Below, piece by piece: positions 1 to 7,711 of a DNA stretch of 23,446 nt. The notes under the pieces are model-generated. The model was not told where the DNA came from. It did not search any database and was given only the letters and a program-made list of their open reading frames with translations. The stretch spans positions 1 through 23,446 of the forward strand of contig CAZOBN010000046.1 in assembly GCA_964577835.1 (NCBI GenBank), given 5' to 3'. The stretch's first letter is position 1. Every line of letters starts with the position of its first letter. This DNA is from CAVVYA01 sp964577835. GTDB lineage: Bacteria; Pseudomonadota; Alphaproteobacteria; SMXQ01. The position numbers were made by a program, and so were the translations under genes.

Positions 1-649
1 CATCGAGACGGGCGAGCGAGATTGAAGAATTCTCGCTGACCAGAGCAGCCTTGAAGAAATTCGTGAAGTAGCTCATGTCGATGGATGCGGTAAGCATCCC
101 GCCGAACATGCCATCCGAACCCTTCAGACTCCGCGAAAGACTGAAATACCAATCTCCCCTCGCCCGGCTCATCGCCGGTATGCTGACATAGACTCCGGCA
201 GCCGTCGGATTGTCTCGCAAATACAGGAAGGCATCGCCCTTGCTGAAATTCAGGGGAGGAGGAATTTCATTCTGCGAGTCGATGACTCGCTCACCGTTCT
301 CGTCAACCACCAGGAAGGATCGGGCCTGCGGCAGATTGATCGACTGCTGCCTGAGATATGCATGAATATGATTGCGGGTTTCCGGGTCGTCAAGGTCAGC
401 GTCGGCGATGCGGTTCAGCGTGGATTGAAGCACGCCATCGGCGGACTCCAACGAACGTTCGACCTGTTCGGCGATGACCAGCGTGAGTTGCGCGAGACTG
501 CTTTCCGCGTCCCCCAAGGTTCTCTCGTGGAGCCATATACTGCCGCCCACCACGATGGCCACGACCAAGGAGATGAGAAGCACGCCCGCAGCCATGAGAA
601 CTTGGTGCAGACGCTGAGGACGCCACCAGGACTGAACCGCAATTGCCAT
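1..649 (-). CDS. Membrane-anchored sensor protein, dCache/PDC-like domain (3' end outside window)
   Basis: The reading frame is open from an ATG at 647-649 to the left edge, giving about 216 residues without a stop. The first ~17 residues are basic and aromatic (MAIAVQSWWRPQRLHQ), followed by one strong hydrophobic segment (about residues 18-40, AAGVLLISLVVAIVVGG). A mostly hydrophilic, helix-rich region (SSLAQLTLVIAEQVERSLES) and an extracytoplasmic-looking alpha/beta segment follow, with FLVVDENGERVIDSQ and GGMLTASIDMSYFTNFF. That layout matches bacterial dCache/PDC sensor modules, which bind ligands in the periplasm and are followed by a second membrane segment and an output domain (GGDEF, histidine kinase or methyl-accepting). 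The output domain lies outside the window, so the signalling type cannot be told. No good Shine-Dalgarno is visible, but no other in-frame start lies nearby. The family call is from pattern only. Confidence 0.7.
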   Translation of the reverse strand, partial: MAIAVQSWWRPQRLHQVLMAAGVLLISLVVAIVVGGSIWLHERTLGDAESSLAQLTLVIAEQVERSLESADGVLQSTLNRIADADLDDPETRNHIHAYLRQQSINLPQARSFLVVDENGERVIDSQNEIPPPLNFSKGDAFLYLRDNPTAAGVYVSIPAMSRARGDWYFSLSRSLKGSDGMFGGMLTASIDMSYFTNFFKAALVSENSSISLARLD

Positions 650-737
650 CGGAGCTTGCTCTGCGCGCAGGGCGCATATCTGACGGGCTTGCCAGCGATG
701 TGCCTGCCGTTTATGCGTTAACTTATGAGGGATCTTG

Positions 738-754
738 CTTAAGAGATTCTTAAG
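738..754. promoter_or_regulatory. AT-rich inverted repeat CTTAAGA-GAT-TCTTAAG
   Basis: A perfect 7-bp inverted repeat with a 3-bp centre lies in the 181-bp gap between the sensor start (649) and the glmS stop (831), about 90 bp upstream of the sensor ATG. It has no GC stem and no T-run, so it is not a Rho-independent terminator. It could be an operator for the sensor gene. Its function is unknown. Confidence 0.25.
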
Positions 755-830
755 ATAACCATTTTGCCGGGGCGGCAGATGGTCATAGAAGCGATGGAAT
801 TGCAAGCGCCCGCGGCCGATGAGCGTCGGC

Positions 831-2651
831 CTACTCCACCGTCACCGATTTGGCGAGGTTGCGCGGCTGGTCCACGTCGGTGCCCTTGAGCACGGCGACG
901 TGGTAGGCGAGCAGTTGCACCGGGATGGTGTAGAGGATCGGCGCCACGAATGGATCCACGGTCGGAATCTCGATGGTCGCCGCCGCCATGCTGCCGAGCT
1001 TCGCGATGCCTTTGGCATCCGACAGGAAGATCACCCGGCCGCCGCGCGCGATGACCTCCTGCATGTTCGAAGCGGTCTTCTCGAAAAAGCGGTCGGACGG
1101 CGCGATGACGATGATCGGCACGCTCTTGTCGATCAGGGCGATCGGGCCGTGCTTCATCTCGCCGGCGGCGAAGCCCTCGGCGTGGATGTAGGAAATTTCC
1201 TTGAGCTTGAGCGCGCCTTCGAGCGCCACCGGGTAGCCCGTGCCGCGGCCGAGGTAGAGCACGGTCTGGGCGGCCATGATCTCGCCGGCCAGCTCCTTGA
1301 TCGCCGCGTCATGGTTGAGGACCTGGGCGGCGAGCGCCGGCACTTCCGCGATGCTGGCGGTGAGACGCGCCTCCTGCTGCGCGTCGATCGTGCCGCGCGC
1401 GCGCGCCGCGCCGATGACCAATGCGGCGAGCACGGTGAGCTGGGTGGTGAAGGCCTTCGTCGAGGCGACGCCGATTTCCGGTCCGGCATGGGTCAGCAGC
1501 GTGGCATCGGCTTCGCGCGCCATGGTGCTTTCCGGCACATTGACGACGGCGAGCGTCGACTGCCCCTTGGCCTTGGCGTGGCGCATGGCGGCCAGGGTGT
1601 CGGCCGTCTCGCCGGACTGCGAAATGAACAACGCCAACCCGCCGTCGGGCAACGGCGCGTCGCGGTAGCGGAACTCGGACGCGATATCGGCATCGACCGG
1701 CAGGGCGGCGATGCGCTCCAGCCAATAGCGCGCGGTCAGGCCGGCGTGGAAGGACGTGCCGCAGGCGACGATATTGACACGCGGAATGGCGGCGAAGTCG
1801 AATGGCAGGTGCGGCAGCTTGATGCCGCTGTCCGGCGTGAGGAAGCTGCGCAAGGAATCGCCGATCACGGTCGGCTGCTCGTAGATTTCCTTGAGCATGA
1901 AGTGGGGGAAATTGCCCTTGCCGTAGTTCTGGCCGGACTCGGCGGCTTGCTTGACCGGGCGCTTCACCGGACGGCCCTTCTCGTCGCGCACGGTGACGCC
2001 GCGGCAATCCAGCACGGCGATGTCGCCCTCCGCGAGATAGGCGATGCGGCGCGTGAACGGCGCCAGGGCCAGCGCGTCGGAGCCGAGATACATCTCGCCC
2101 TCGCCGTAGCCGATGGCGAGCGGGCTGCCGCGCCGCGCCGCGATCATCAGGTCGTTCTCGCCCGCGAAGATGATGGCCAGCGCGAAGGCGCCGTGCAGCC
2201 GGCCGATGGCGCTGGTCGCCGCCGCGACCGGCTCCTGGCCCTTCTCGAGGAAATGCGTGATGAGATGGACGACGACCTCGGTGTCGGTCTGGCTGGCGAA
2301 GCCGTGACCCAGGCCGCGCAGCTCCTCTTTCAGCTCCTGGTAATTCTCGATGATGCCGTTGTGCACCACGGCGACGCGGCCATTGGCATGCGGGTGCGCA
2401 TTGGCCTCGCTCGGCACGCCATGGGTCGCCCATCGGGTATGGCCGATTCCGGTGCTGCCCGGCAAGGGTTTCTGGCCGATCAGCGTCTCGAGATTGACGA
2501 TCTTGCCCTCGGCCCGGCGGCGGTCGATCTTGCCATTCTGCAGCGTGGCGATGCCGGCGGAGTCATAGCCGCGATATTCGAGCCGCTTGAGTCCCTCGAT
2601 GAGCAAGGGCGCCGCATCGCGCCGTCCCACCACTCCGACGATGCCGCACAT
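831..2651 (-). CDS. glmS: Glutamine--fructose-6-phosphate aminotransferase (isomerizing)
   Basis: This cytoplasmic enzyme makes glucosamine-6-phosphate from fructose-6-phosphate and glutamine, the first step toward UDP-GlcNAc for peptidoglycan and lipid A. The 606-residue product has the usual GlmS length. It starts MCGIVGVVG, so Cys2, the N-terminal nucleophile of class-II glutamine amidotransferases, is exposed after Met removal; GYDSAGIA follows at about residues 28-35. Two SIS sugar-isomerase domains are visible: CGTSFHAGLTARYWLE with SQSGETADT, and YLGRGTGYPVALEGALKLKE with HAEGFAAGEMKHGP. The C-terminus PRNLAKSVTVE is the conserved GlmS tail that closes the active site. The start lies 6 bp after the glmU stop, so the two are probably co-transcribed. 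That spacing leaves no room for a glmS ribozyme leader. Confidence 0.97.
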   Translation of the reverse strand: MCGIVGVVGRRDAAPLLIEGLKRLEYRGYDSAGIATLQNGKIDRRRAEGKIVNLETLIGQKPLPGSTGIGHTRWATHGVPSEANAHPHANGRVAVVHNGIIENYQELKEELRGLGHGFASQTDTEVVVHLITHFLEKGQEPVAAATSAIGRLHGAFALAIIFAGENDLMIAARRGSPLAIGYGEGEMYLGSDALALAPFTRRIAYLAEGDIAVLDCRGVTVRDEKGRPVKRPVKQAAESGQNYGKGNFPHFMLKEIYEQPTVIGDSLRSFLTPDSGIKLPHLPFDFAAIPRVNIVACGTSFHAGLTARYWLERIAALPVDADIASEFRYRDAPLPDGGLALFISQSGETADTLAAMRHAKAKGQSTLAVVNVPESTMAREADATLLTHAGPEIGVASTKAFTTQLTVLAALVIGAARARGTIDAQQEARLTASIAEVPALAAQVLNHDAAIKELAGEIMAAQTVLYLGRGTGYPVALEGALKLKEISYIHAEGFAAGEMKHGPIALIDKSVPIIVIAPSDRFFEKTASNMQEVIARGGRVIFLSDAKGIAKLGSMAAATIEIPTVDPFVAPILYTIPVQLLAYHVAVLKGTDVDQPRNLAKSVTVE

Positions 2652-2657
2652 ATTCCG

Positions 2658-4127
2658 CTAGCCCTTCTTGCTCTGCTTGCCCGCCTGCTTGCGGGCGCGA
2701 TAGCGCGCGCCGCCTTCGGCGACCTGCCGTTCCTCGGCCCGCGTGATCACCAGGGCGTTGTCCGCCACGTCGCGCGTGACGACCGAGCCGGCGCCGATCA
2801 CCGCCCCGTCGCCGATGGTCACCGGCGCAACGAAGGCCACGTCGGAGCCGACGAAGACGCCGGCACCGATGTCGGTCAGATGCTTATCGTAGCCGTCGTA
2901 GTTGCAGGTGATGGTGCCGGCACCGATGTTGGTGCCGCGCCCGACCCGCGAGTCGCCGATATAGGAGAGGTGGTTGACCTTGGCGCCGTCCTCGATGCGC
3001 GCCGCCTTGATCTCGCAAAAATTGCCGACATGCACATCGGCGCCGAGTTCGGCGCCGGGCCGCAGCCGGGCGAACGGGCCGATGATGCAGTTCGGCCCGA
3101 TGGTGGCGCCTTCCATATGGCAGAAGGGCCGGATGGTGACGCGGTCGCCGACGGTGACGCCGGGACCGAAGAACACGTTGGGGCCGATCGTGACGTCACG
3201 GCCGATCTTCGTATCGGCGCTGAAATAGACCGTGGACGGATCGATCAGCGTCGCGCCATCGGCGAGCGCCGCCGCGCGCAGGCGCTGCTGCGTGACCGCC
3301 TCTGCCACCGCCAAGTCGGCGCGCGAGTTGACGCCGAGCAGTTCCTCGGCGGCACCTTCGACGACGCGGGCGCGTAGCCCCCGCTTGCGGGCGAGCGCGA
3401 CGATGTCGGTGAGATAATATTCGCCCTTGGCGTTGTTCGCCTCGATGCCGTCGAGCAGATCGAACAGATATCGGCCGCGCACCGCCATGACGCCGGAGTT
3501 GCACAGTGGAATGGCGCGCTCCCTCGCCGTCGCGTCGCGGAATTCGACGATGCGCTCGAGCATGCCGCCGGGCTTGGTCACCAGCCGGCCGTATTCATTG
3601 CCTCCCTCAGGGCGGAAACCGAGCACAGCGACCGCCACCTCGGCCGTCCGCGCCGACGCCTTGCCCTTCCCAGGCTGGTCGGCGAGCGCGTTCAACACCG
3701 CCTCGATGGTCGCCGGACGCAGCAGCGGCGTGTCGCCGAACAGCACGACGACATCGCCGTCGAAGCCCGCGAGCGCCTTGCGCGCCGCCTTGACCGCGTC
3801 GCCCGTGCCGAGCTGCTTTTTCTGTACCGCCGTGGCCGCCGGCTTGACGGCCCTGGCGACCGAATCCATGCCGGGCGCAACCACGACGACCGTGCGCTCG
3901 GCACCCAGGGACCGCGCCCCAGCCAGCACGTGCTGGACCATCGGCACGCCGGCCACCGGATGGAGCACCTTGGGCAGGTCGGATTTCATCCGCGTGCCCT
4001 GGCCCGCGGCGAGAATAACGACGGCGCGCGGCCGCGGCGCCACAGACGAGGCAACGCGCGGCGTCGGCCGGGCGCGCACCGGCGCGCGGGAGGATGCTTT
4101 TCGCTTTGCTTTGGTCGGACGCTTCAC
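2658..4127 (-). CDS. glmU: Bifunctional UDP-GlcNAc pyrophosphorylase / GlcN-1-P acetyltransferase
   Basis: The enzyme acetylates glucosamine-1-phosphate and transfers UMP to give UDP-GlcNAc. The N-terminal nucleotidyltransferase carries VVILAAGQGTRMKSDLPKVL (about residues 36-55). The C-terminal half is a left-handed beta-helix of hexapeptide repeats with HVGNFCEIKAARI, CNYDGYDKHLTDIG and a closing VIGAGSVVTRDV. The C-tail is lysine-rich. From the GTG at 4127 the product is 489 residues, longer than the roughly 450-460 usual for GlmU, because of a basic, Ser/Pro/Arg-rich N-terminal extension. A second GTG at codon 29 (base 4043) would begin seven residues before VVILAAG and give a typical 461-residue protein. 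Neither start has a clear Shine-Dalgarno. It leads the glmU-glmS operon and is divergent from the phosphatase gene. Confidence 0.96.
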   Translation of the reverse strand: MKRPTKAKRKASSRAPVRARPTPRVASSVAPRPRAVVILAAGQGTRMKSDLPKVLHPVAGVPMVQHVLAGARSLGAERTVVVVAPGMDSVARAVKPAATAVQKKQLGTGDAVKAARKALAGFDGDVVVLFGDTPLLRPATIEAVLNALADQPGKGKASARTAEVAVAVLGFRPEGGNEYGRLVTKPGGMLERIVEFRDATARERAIPLCNSGVMAVRGRYLFDLLDGIEANNAKGEYYLTDIVALARKRGLRARVVEGAAEELLGVNSRADLAVAEAVTQQRLRAAALADGATLIDPSTVYFSADTKIGRDVTIGPNVFFGPGVTVGDRVTIRPFCHMEGATIGPNCIIGPFARLRPGAELGADVHVGNFCEIKAARIEDGAKVNHLSYIGDSRVGRGTNIGAGTITCNYDGYDKHLTDIGAGVFVGSDVAFVAPVTIGDGAVIGAGSVVTRDVADNALVITRAEERQVAEGGARYRARKQAGKQSKKG

Positions 4128-4196
4128 TACAACCCGGTCGATCTGATGCCTGTATCAGCGAGCGTCGAACATGCCGTTGTCGCCGGCGCTGAAACT

Positions 4197-4226
4197 GCCA
4201 TAAAGCCCAGTGCTAGGCCAAGTCAA
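4197..4226 (-). promoter_or_regulatory. Candidate glmU promoter
   Basis: On the minus strand a good -35 hexamer, TTGACT (bases 4226-4221), is followed after 18 bp by a weak -10-like TATGGC (4202-4197), about 70 bp upstream of the glmU GTG. The -35 match is 5/6 and the -10 only 3/6, so the call is tentative. It overlaps the inverted repeat at 4224-4241. Confidence 0.35.
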
Positions 4227-4241
4227 CTGTTGTTACAGTTG
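4224..4241. promoter_or_regulatory. Inverted repeat CAACTGT-TGTT-ACAGTTG in the glmU/gph divergent region
   Basis: Perfect 7-bp arms around a 4-bp centre sit in the 151-bp region between the divergent glmU and gph-like genes. The dyad overlaps the proposed glmU -35 and lies about 40 bp upstream of the phosphatase ATG. The same stretch also reads as an 8-bp direct repeat GTTGTTAC with a 9-bp period (4229-4245). Either arrangement could be a protein-binding site. No known regulator is recognised. Confidence 0.3.
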
Positions 4242-4278
4242 TTACCGGATCCAGGCTAACGTTTCGTAAAGTTCCGCG

Positions 4279-5019
4279 ATGTCCCAATCCCCCCACCGGC
4301 CGCGACAGACCGCCGTGCGCCCCTCTTCCGCTGGCGACGAACATTCCGGCGCGTCGATCCGCGCCGTCGTGTTCGACCTCGACGGCACGCTCATCGACAG
4401 CGCCGGCGAATTGCGCGCGGCGCTCAACCGCGCCCTCGACAGTCTGGGCCGCCGGCATCTCAGCCATCGCGAAGTCACGGCCATGATCGGCGACGGCATC
4501 GTCCGGCTGACCGAGCGCGCATTGGTGGCGACCGGCGCGCCGCTCGCCGATGGAGCCCTCGACCGCGCGGTCGGGGCTGTGCGGGATGCCTATGCCGGGA
4601 TGCCGCCCTCGGCGCTCTACGGCGGCGCGCGCGAGACGCTGGCGGATTTGGCGCACAGAGGAATCGCGCTGGCGCTGTGCACCAATAAACCGATCGATGC
4701 CACTCGGCGCATCCTCGACCAGCTCGGGCTTGCCGGCCGGTTTCAGGCGGTAGCCGGCGGCGACAGTTATCCGACGAAGAAGCCCGACCCGATGCCGGTG
4801 CACGGGTTGTTGGCCCACCTCGGCGTGGCGCCGGCCGCCGCGGCCATGGTAGGCGACAGCAGCAACGACATCCTGGCGGGACGCGCCGCCGGGCTGACGA
4901 CGGTCGCCGTGACCTATGGCTATTCGCCGATACCGCCGCACGAACTGGGCGCCGATATGGTGGTGGATCGACTGGCCGACGTGGTAGGGGCACTGCACCA
5001 CAGACTGCCGCGGCCCTGA
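4279..5019 (+). CDS. gph: HAD-family phosphatase, phosphoglycolate phosphatase-like
   Basis: Haloacid dehalogenase-superfamily phosphatases of this type hydrolyse 2-phosphoglycolate or similar small phosphomonoesters through an aspartyl-phosphate intermediate. All four motifs are visible: motif I FDLDGTLIDS with nucleophile Asp33 and acid/base Asp35; motif II LCTNKP; motif III lysine in YPTKKPDP; motif IV GDSSNDI. A helical cap lies between motifs I and II (about residues 45-115), as in subclass-IA enzymes. The length of 246 residues is slightly above the usual ~220-230 because of a polar 27-residue N-terminal extension with no internal Met to offer a shorter start. It is divergent from glmU and converges on the DUF3108 gene 16 bp away. 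Substrate preference within the gph-like group is assumed, not shown. Confidence 0.88.
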   Translation: MSQSPHRPRQTAVRPSSAGDEHSGASIRAVVFDLDGTLIDSAGELRAALNRALDSLGRRHLSHREVTAMIGDGIVRLTERALVATGAPLADGALDRAVGAVRDAYAGMPPSALYGGARETLADLAHRGIALALCTNKPIDATRRILDQLGLAGRFQAVAGGDSYPTKKPDPMPVHGLLAHLGVAPAAAAMVGDSSNDILAGRAAGLTTVAVTYGYSPIPPHELGADMVVDRLADVVGALHHRLPRP

Positions 5020-5035
5020 AGCGCCCGAGCGGTGC

Positions 5036-5935
5036 TCAGCGCAAATCCATGCTGGCGATCTCCGTGCCCGCTTCCACCCGGATCAGATGGACGATGATGC
5101 TGCCGAGCGACACGGCGCCGGTGAATCGCACCGGCACGGGCGGCATGTCGTCACGCACCCGGGCGACCCATAGCGTCGGCGGTTCGTCCTTGTCCTCGTC
5201 CCACTGATTGGCGTAGCGCCGCTTCTTTTTGCTGAAGCCGGAAATGCGTTCCATGGTGAAGCCGCACAGCGTCGCGGGTCCTTCATAGACCGAGGTTCGG
5301 CTCTTCGGCACGGTGCCCACGCCCGAATCATGAAGGAGCAGATTGTAGCGGCGCTTGCCATCGAACACCGGGATGGTCTGTTCGCAGCGCCCGGTCTTGG
5401 CCAGGTTCTGCGTCGCGACCAATGCCGCGCTCAATGGGTCGACGATATCGGCGGGCAGTTTCGACGGCAGATCGTCGTGATCCTCCGTTTCGTCCCCGGG
5501 ATCAGGCCCGGGATCGGGCGGATCGCGCAAGACCGAAAACGAGCCGGTCGGATCGAACGCCAATTGCATGGTCTTGGGCTGCCGCCGGCCCGTGTTGACG
5601 GTGACATAACGCTCGGGCCGCAGCCGCTCGGCGAGCGCCGGCTTGCCGGTGAGCGCCTTCGCCTCGCCTTCGGCGGCGAGTTTCACGTCCCATTTGTAAA
5701 ACACGCTGGTCATGCCGCGCGTGCCGCCCTCGGCCGCGATCCGGTAGCCCGTCGGCTCCAGCACCAGATCCAGATCGAACGTGAAGATGTGAAGCCCGCC
5801 GGCATAGACCTCGTAGGTGAGGCCGAGAGTCTTGGCGGGAGCCGGCGGCGCGGCGGCGACCGTCCCGGCGCACAGCGCCAGGACCGCCGAGGCGGCCCAC
5901 AACAGGGTTGCCGATTGCAAACTGCCGGCCCGCAT
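5036..5935 (-). CDS. DUF3108 domain-containing exported protein
   Basis: I chose the ATG at 5935 because it gives a clean Sec signal peptide: MRAGSLQS, then the hydrophobic LLWAASAVLALCAGTVAAA with an AxA-type cleavage site before PPAPAKTLG. A longer frame from 6013 would add 26 arginine-rich residues ahead of the signal. The mature part opens with LTYEVYAGGLHIFTFDLDLV and has alternating beta-strand character, as in DUF3108 proteins, an alphaproteobacterial periplasmic family of unknown function. An acidic, proline-rich low-complexity insert (DPPDPGPDPGDETEDHDD) lies around residues 140-157. The gene is monocistronic as far as can be seen and converges on the phosphatase gene. I infer a periplasmic location; the molecular role is unknown. 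Confidence 0.85.
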   Translation of the reverse strand: MRAGSLQSATLLWAASAVLALCAGTVAAAPPAPAKTLGLTYEVYAGGLHIFTFDLDLVLEPTGYRIAAEGGTRGMTSVFYKWDVKLAAEGEAKALTGKPALAERLRPERYVTVNTGRRQPKTMQLAFDPTGSFSVLRDPPDPGPDPGDETEDHDDLPSKLPADIVDPLSAALVATQNLAKTGRCEQTIPVFDGKRRYNLLLHDSGVGTVPKSRTSVYEGPATLCGFTMERISGFSKKKRRYANQWDEDKDEPPTLWVARVRDDMPPVPVRFTGAVSLGSIIVHLIRVEAGTEIASMDLR

Positions 5936-6108
5936 GGCCGCCCCCCGGTCGCGCCGACCCCAATCCCGGACGCATCGCACACTGAACGAAAGCAACCAGG
6001 GCCCAATTGTCATGGTACCGCCGTTTGACGCTCGATTGTGGCATCTCTGCCGGAGCCGTGCTCAACGCACAATCAATTAAAGCATATTGGGCAGCAATCA
6101 AAAATTTC

Positions 6109-6124
6109 GTCGTTTGAAAACGAC
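6109..6124. promoter_or_regulatory. Palindrome GTCGTTT-GA-AAACGAC
   Basis: Perfect 7-bp arms with a 2-bp centre, about 55 bp upstream of the tRNA promoter -35 and about 175 bp upstream of the DUF3108 start. It may be a regulator-binding site. The dyad is the only evidence. Confidence 0.25.
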
Positions 6125-6177
6125 CGAGACGGCTCGGGTGTTCCTGCTGCTGCCTCAACCGGGTTCCCGGGCCTTCC

Positions 6178-6206
6178 TTGACAGGCCAGGGAGCCGACCC
6201 TTATAT
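6178..6206 (+). promoter_or_regulatory. Sigma70-type promoter of tRNA-Val
   Basis: A perfect TTGACA -35 (6178-6183), a 17-bp spacer and TTATAT as -10 (6201-6206) lie 78 bp upstream of the tRNA 5' end. This is the best promoter match in the window and is in the right place and orientation for the tRNA. Transcription would begin near 6213, leaving a 5' leader of about 70 nt for RNase P removal. Confidence 0.72.
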
Positions 6207-6284
6207 GGTGCCCTTCCGGTTTCATGCCGGTCCGGCAGGGCCCTTCGGCCCTTCTATCCTTCCGGGAATACGTCCTTATGGGAC

Positions 6285-6359
6285 GGGCGCTTAGCTCAGC
6301 GGGAGAGCACACCCTTCACACGGGTGGGGTCGAAGGTTCAATCCCTTCAGCGCCCACCA
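6285..6359 (+). tRNA. tRNA-Val (anticodon CAC)
   Basis: A full cloverleaf folds by eye. The 7-bp acceptor stem is GGGCGCT/AGCGCCC, the D stem GCTC/GAGC, and the anticodon stem CACCC/GGGTG. The 7-nt loop TTCACAC places anticodon CAC at 6317-6319, which reads GUG (valine). The T arm is GAAGG-TTCAATC-CCTTC. The discriminator A and CCA are encoded (6356-6359). I found no copy of the tRNA 3' end elsewhere in the window, so there is no sign of its use as an integration site. Confidence 0.96.
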
Positions 6360-6526
6360 TTCCTTCACCCAGGTTCCGCGTTTGCCACAGGGCGATGGGA
6401 GGCGCGACGGAATGGAGCGCACCGGCGGCTCCGCGCCGAACTCATCGGCTCTTCTGGAGCAACGTTGCCGTAGTTGGCACCGGGGGGCACCCCCTCAGTC
6501 CCTGCCACGGAAAAAATGACCCCCGT

Positions 6527-6555
6527 TCACCTTTCCCTAAAGGTTTTGGTATAGT
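6527..6555 (+). promoter_or_regulatory. Candidate promoter of the TPR lipoprotein gene
   Basis: TTCACC (6527-6532, 4/6 to the -35 consensus), a 17-bp spacer and TATAGT (6550-6555, 5/6 to the -10) lie 28 bp before the GTG start. The -10 is embedded in the inverted repeat at 6545-6561, which would allow repression by a dyad-binding protein. Confidence 0.45.
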
Positions 6556-6561
6556 ACCAAA
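6545..6561. promoter_or_regulatory. Inverted repeat TTTGGTA-TAG-TACCAAA over the -10 region
   Basis: Perfect 7-bp arms with a 3-bp centre coincide with the proposed -10 element of the TPR gene, the position expected of a repressor operator. The transcription start would fall at its right edge. Confidence 0.38.
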
Positions 6562-6583
6562 GTCGTAGAGCAAGGGGGATGCC

Positions 6584-7630
6584 GTGTCGAATCACACCCG
6601 TCATGCCGTGGCCGCCCTGGCCGCACTTTTGCTGTCGTCATGCGCCACCTCCGGCTTGGTGACACCGCAACCGGCGCAGATCAGCGCCAATGTGGCGGCG
6701 ATCTATACCGGACGCGCGAACTTCCAGTTCGCCCGCAACGACTTCGACGGCGCGATCGAAAACTACAGCGCGGCGATCCGCCTCAATCCCAAGCTCGCCG
6801 ATGCCTTCGACGGCCGCGGCGCGCTTTATCGCGCGCGCGGCGACATCGAGCGCGCCATCGCCGACTACAACCAAGCCATTCTGCTCGAGCCGAAGCGCCC
6901 CGAGCGATTCTATCTGCGCGGCACGGCACACGCGGCGATGCACGCCTTCGACCAGGCCATCGTCGATTTCGACGCCGCGATCCGCCTCAAGCCGGACTAC
7001 GAAGCCGCCTATGGTTCGCGCGGACTCGCCCACCGCTCCAACGGCAATCTTGGTCGCGCCGTGGCCGACTTCAGCCGCGCGATCCAATTGAATGGCCAGA
7101 ACACCGCCTATCTGCTCAATCGCGGCGCGACCCACTACGAGATGAACGAACTGGAGAAGGCGCTCGCCGATTACACCGAGGCGATCCGCATCAAACCGGA
7201 TTTCGCCCTGGCCTACAGCAACCGCGGTAACGTCTACGAGCGCAAGGGCGACGCGGCCGGCGCGGTCGCCGATTACGATCGGGCGATCGAACTCGACCCC
7301 AAGAACGCCATTCACTTCTACAACCGCGCGGTCACCCATTACAGCTTGAAGAAGTTCGAGCGTGCGATCGCCGATTACGACCGGGTAATTGCGCTGGAGC
7401 CCGAGGATTTCATCTCCTTCCACAACCGCGGCCTCGCCCATTACCGGCTGCAGAACTACGATCGCGCGATCGCCGACTTCGACGCGGCGATCCGCGTCAA
7501 TCCGAATTTCGTCAAGGCGTTCACCGCGCGGGGCAACGCCCACCAGGCCAAGGGCGACGAGGAGCGGGCTCTGGCGGATTTCCGCGAGGCGGCCCGGCTG
7601 ATGACGCCAGCCAAGGTGGCGGGCCGCTGA
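6584..7630 (+). CDS. TPR-repeat lipoprotein
   Basis: The start is a GTG at 6584, preceded by a good Shine-Dalgarno (AAGGGGG, 7 nt away). The N-terminus is a lipoprotein signal: basic MSNHTRH, a hydrophobic core, and the lipobox LSSC with Cys20 as the probable lipidation site. From about residue 35 to the end the 348-residue protein is about eight or nine tandem ~34-residue tetratricopeptide units, each with the pattern AIADYxxAIxLxPxxxxAxxxRG. TPR arrays are helical scaffolds for protein-protein contacts, so this is probably an outer- or inner-membrane-anchored periplasmic adaptor, partner unknown. It is monocistronic, between the tRNA and its own terminator. It may resemble NlpI-like or other Sel1/TPR lipoproteins, but no specific orthology is claimed. 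Confidence 0.9.
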   Translation: MSNHTRHAVAALAALLLSSCATSGLVTPQPAQISANVAAIYTGRANFQFARNDFDGAIENYSAAIRLNPKLADAFDGRGALYRARGDIERAIADYNQAILLEPKRPERFYLRGTAHAAMHAFDQAIVDFDAAIRLKPDYEAAYGSRGLAHRSNGNLGRAVADFSRAIQLNGQNTAYLLNRGATHYEMNELEKALADYTEAIRIKPDFALAYSNRGNVYERKGDAAGAVADYDRAIELDPKNAIHFYNRAVTHYSLKKFERAIADYDRVIALEPEDFISFHNRGLAHYRLQNYDRAIADFDAAIRVNPNFVKAFTARGNAHQAKGDEERALADFREAARLMTPAKVAGR

Positions 7631-7660
7631 ACCGTCCCGCCCGATCCAGACCGACATAGG

Positions 7661-7690
7661 AACCCCCAGGCACAGGCCCGGGGGTTTTTT
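7661..7690 (+). terminator. Rho-independent terminator after the TPR gene
   Basis: AACCCCC(AGG) pairs with (CCC)GGGGGTT, followed directly by six T (7685-7690), 31 bp after the TPR stop. It strongly resembles the terminator behind the dienelactone hydrolase gene (11159-11184) in both stem and right flank. It may therefore have arrived with the duplicated module rather than belonging originally to the TPR gene. Confidence 0.85.
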
Positions 7691-7711
7691 GCATCCGGCT
7701 GAGCGGAACGG

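Larger units (their letters stand above)
5936..6284. other. Intergenic region with tRNA promoter and a palindrome
   Basis: This 349-bp non-coding stretch separates the DUF3108 start from tRNA-Val. It holds the sigma70-type tRNA promoter (6178-6206) and a 16-bp palindrome (6109-6124). A DUF3108 promoter must lie here on the minus strand, but I see no convincing -35/-10 pair for it. Short open frames crossing the region have no ribosome-binding site or recognisable product. Confidence 0.6.

Noticed and set aside
2652..2830. glmS ribozyme or riboswitch ahead of glmS
   Set aside because: Only six bases separate glmU and glmS, and the known ribozyme belongs mainly to Gram-positive bacteria.
819..3377. 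852-codon open frame on the plus strand opposite glmS and glmU
   Set aside because: It is a long antisense frame created by the high GC and codon bias of two certain genes. The translation is rich in Arg, Asp, Gly and His with no domain or signal.
4213..5001. 262-codon minus-strand frame opposite the HAD phosphatase
   Set aside because: The plus strand has all four HAD motifs; the opposite frame has none.
5019..5040. Terminator between the converging phosphatase and DUF3108 genes
   Set aside because: Only a 4-bp stem (GAGC/GCTC) without a T-run is present in the 16-bp gap.
6285..6359. tRNA-Val as an island attachment site
   Set aside because: No repeat of the tRNA 3' end, integrase or other mobility gene is seen in the window. 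An island boundary outside it cannot be excluded.
6087..6473. Open frames crossing the tRNA and its promoter
   Set aside because: They overlap a certain tRNA and have no Shine-Dalgarno or recognisable product.
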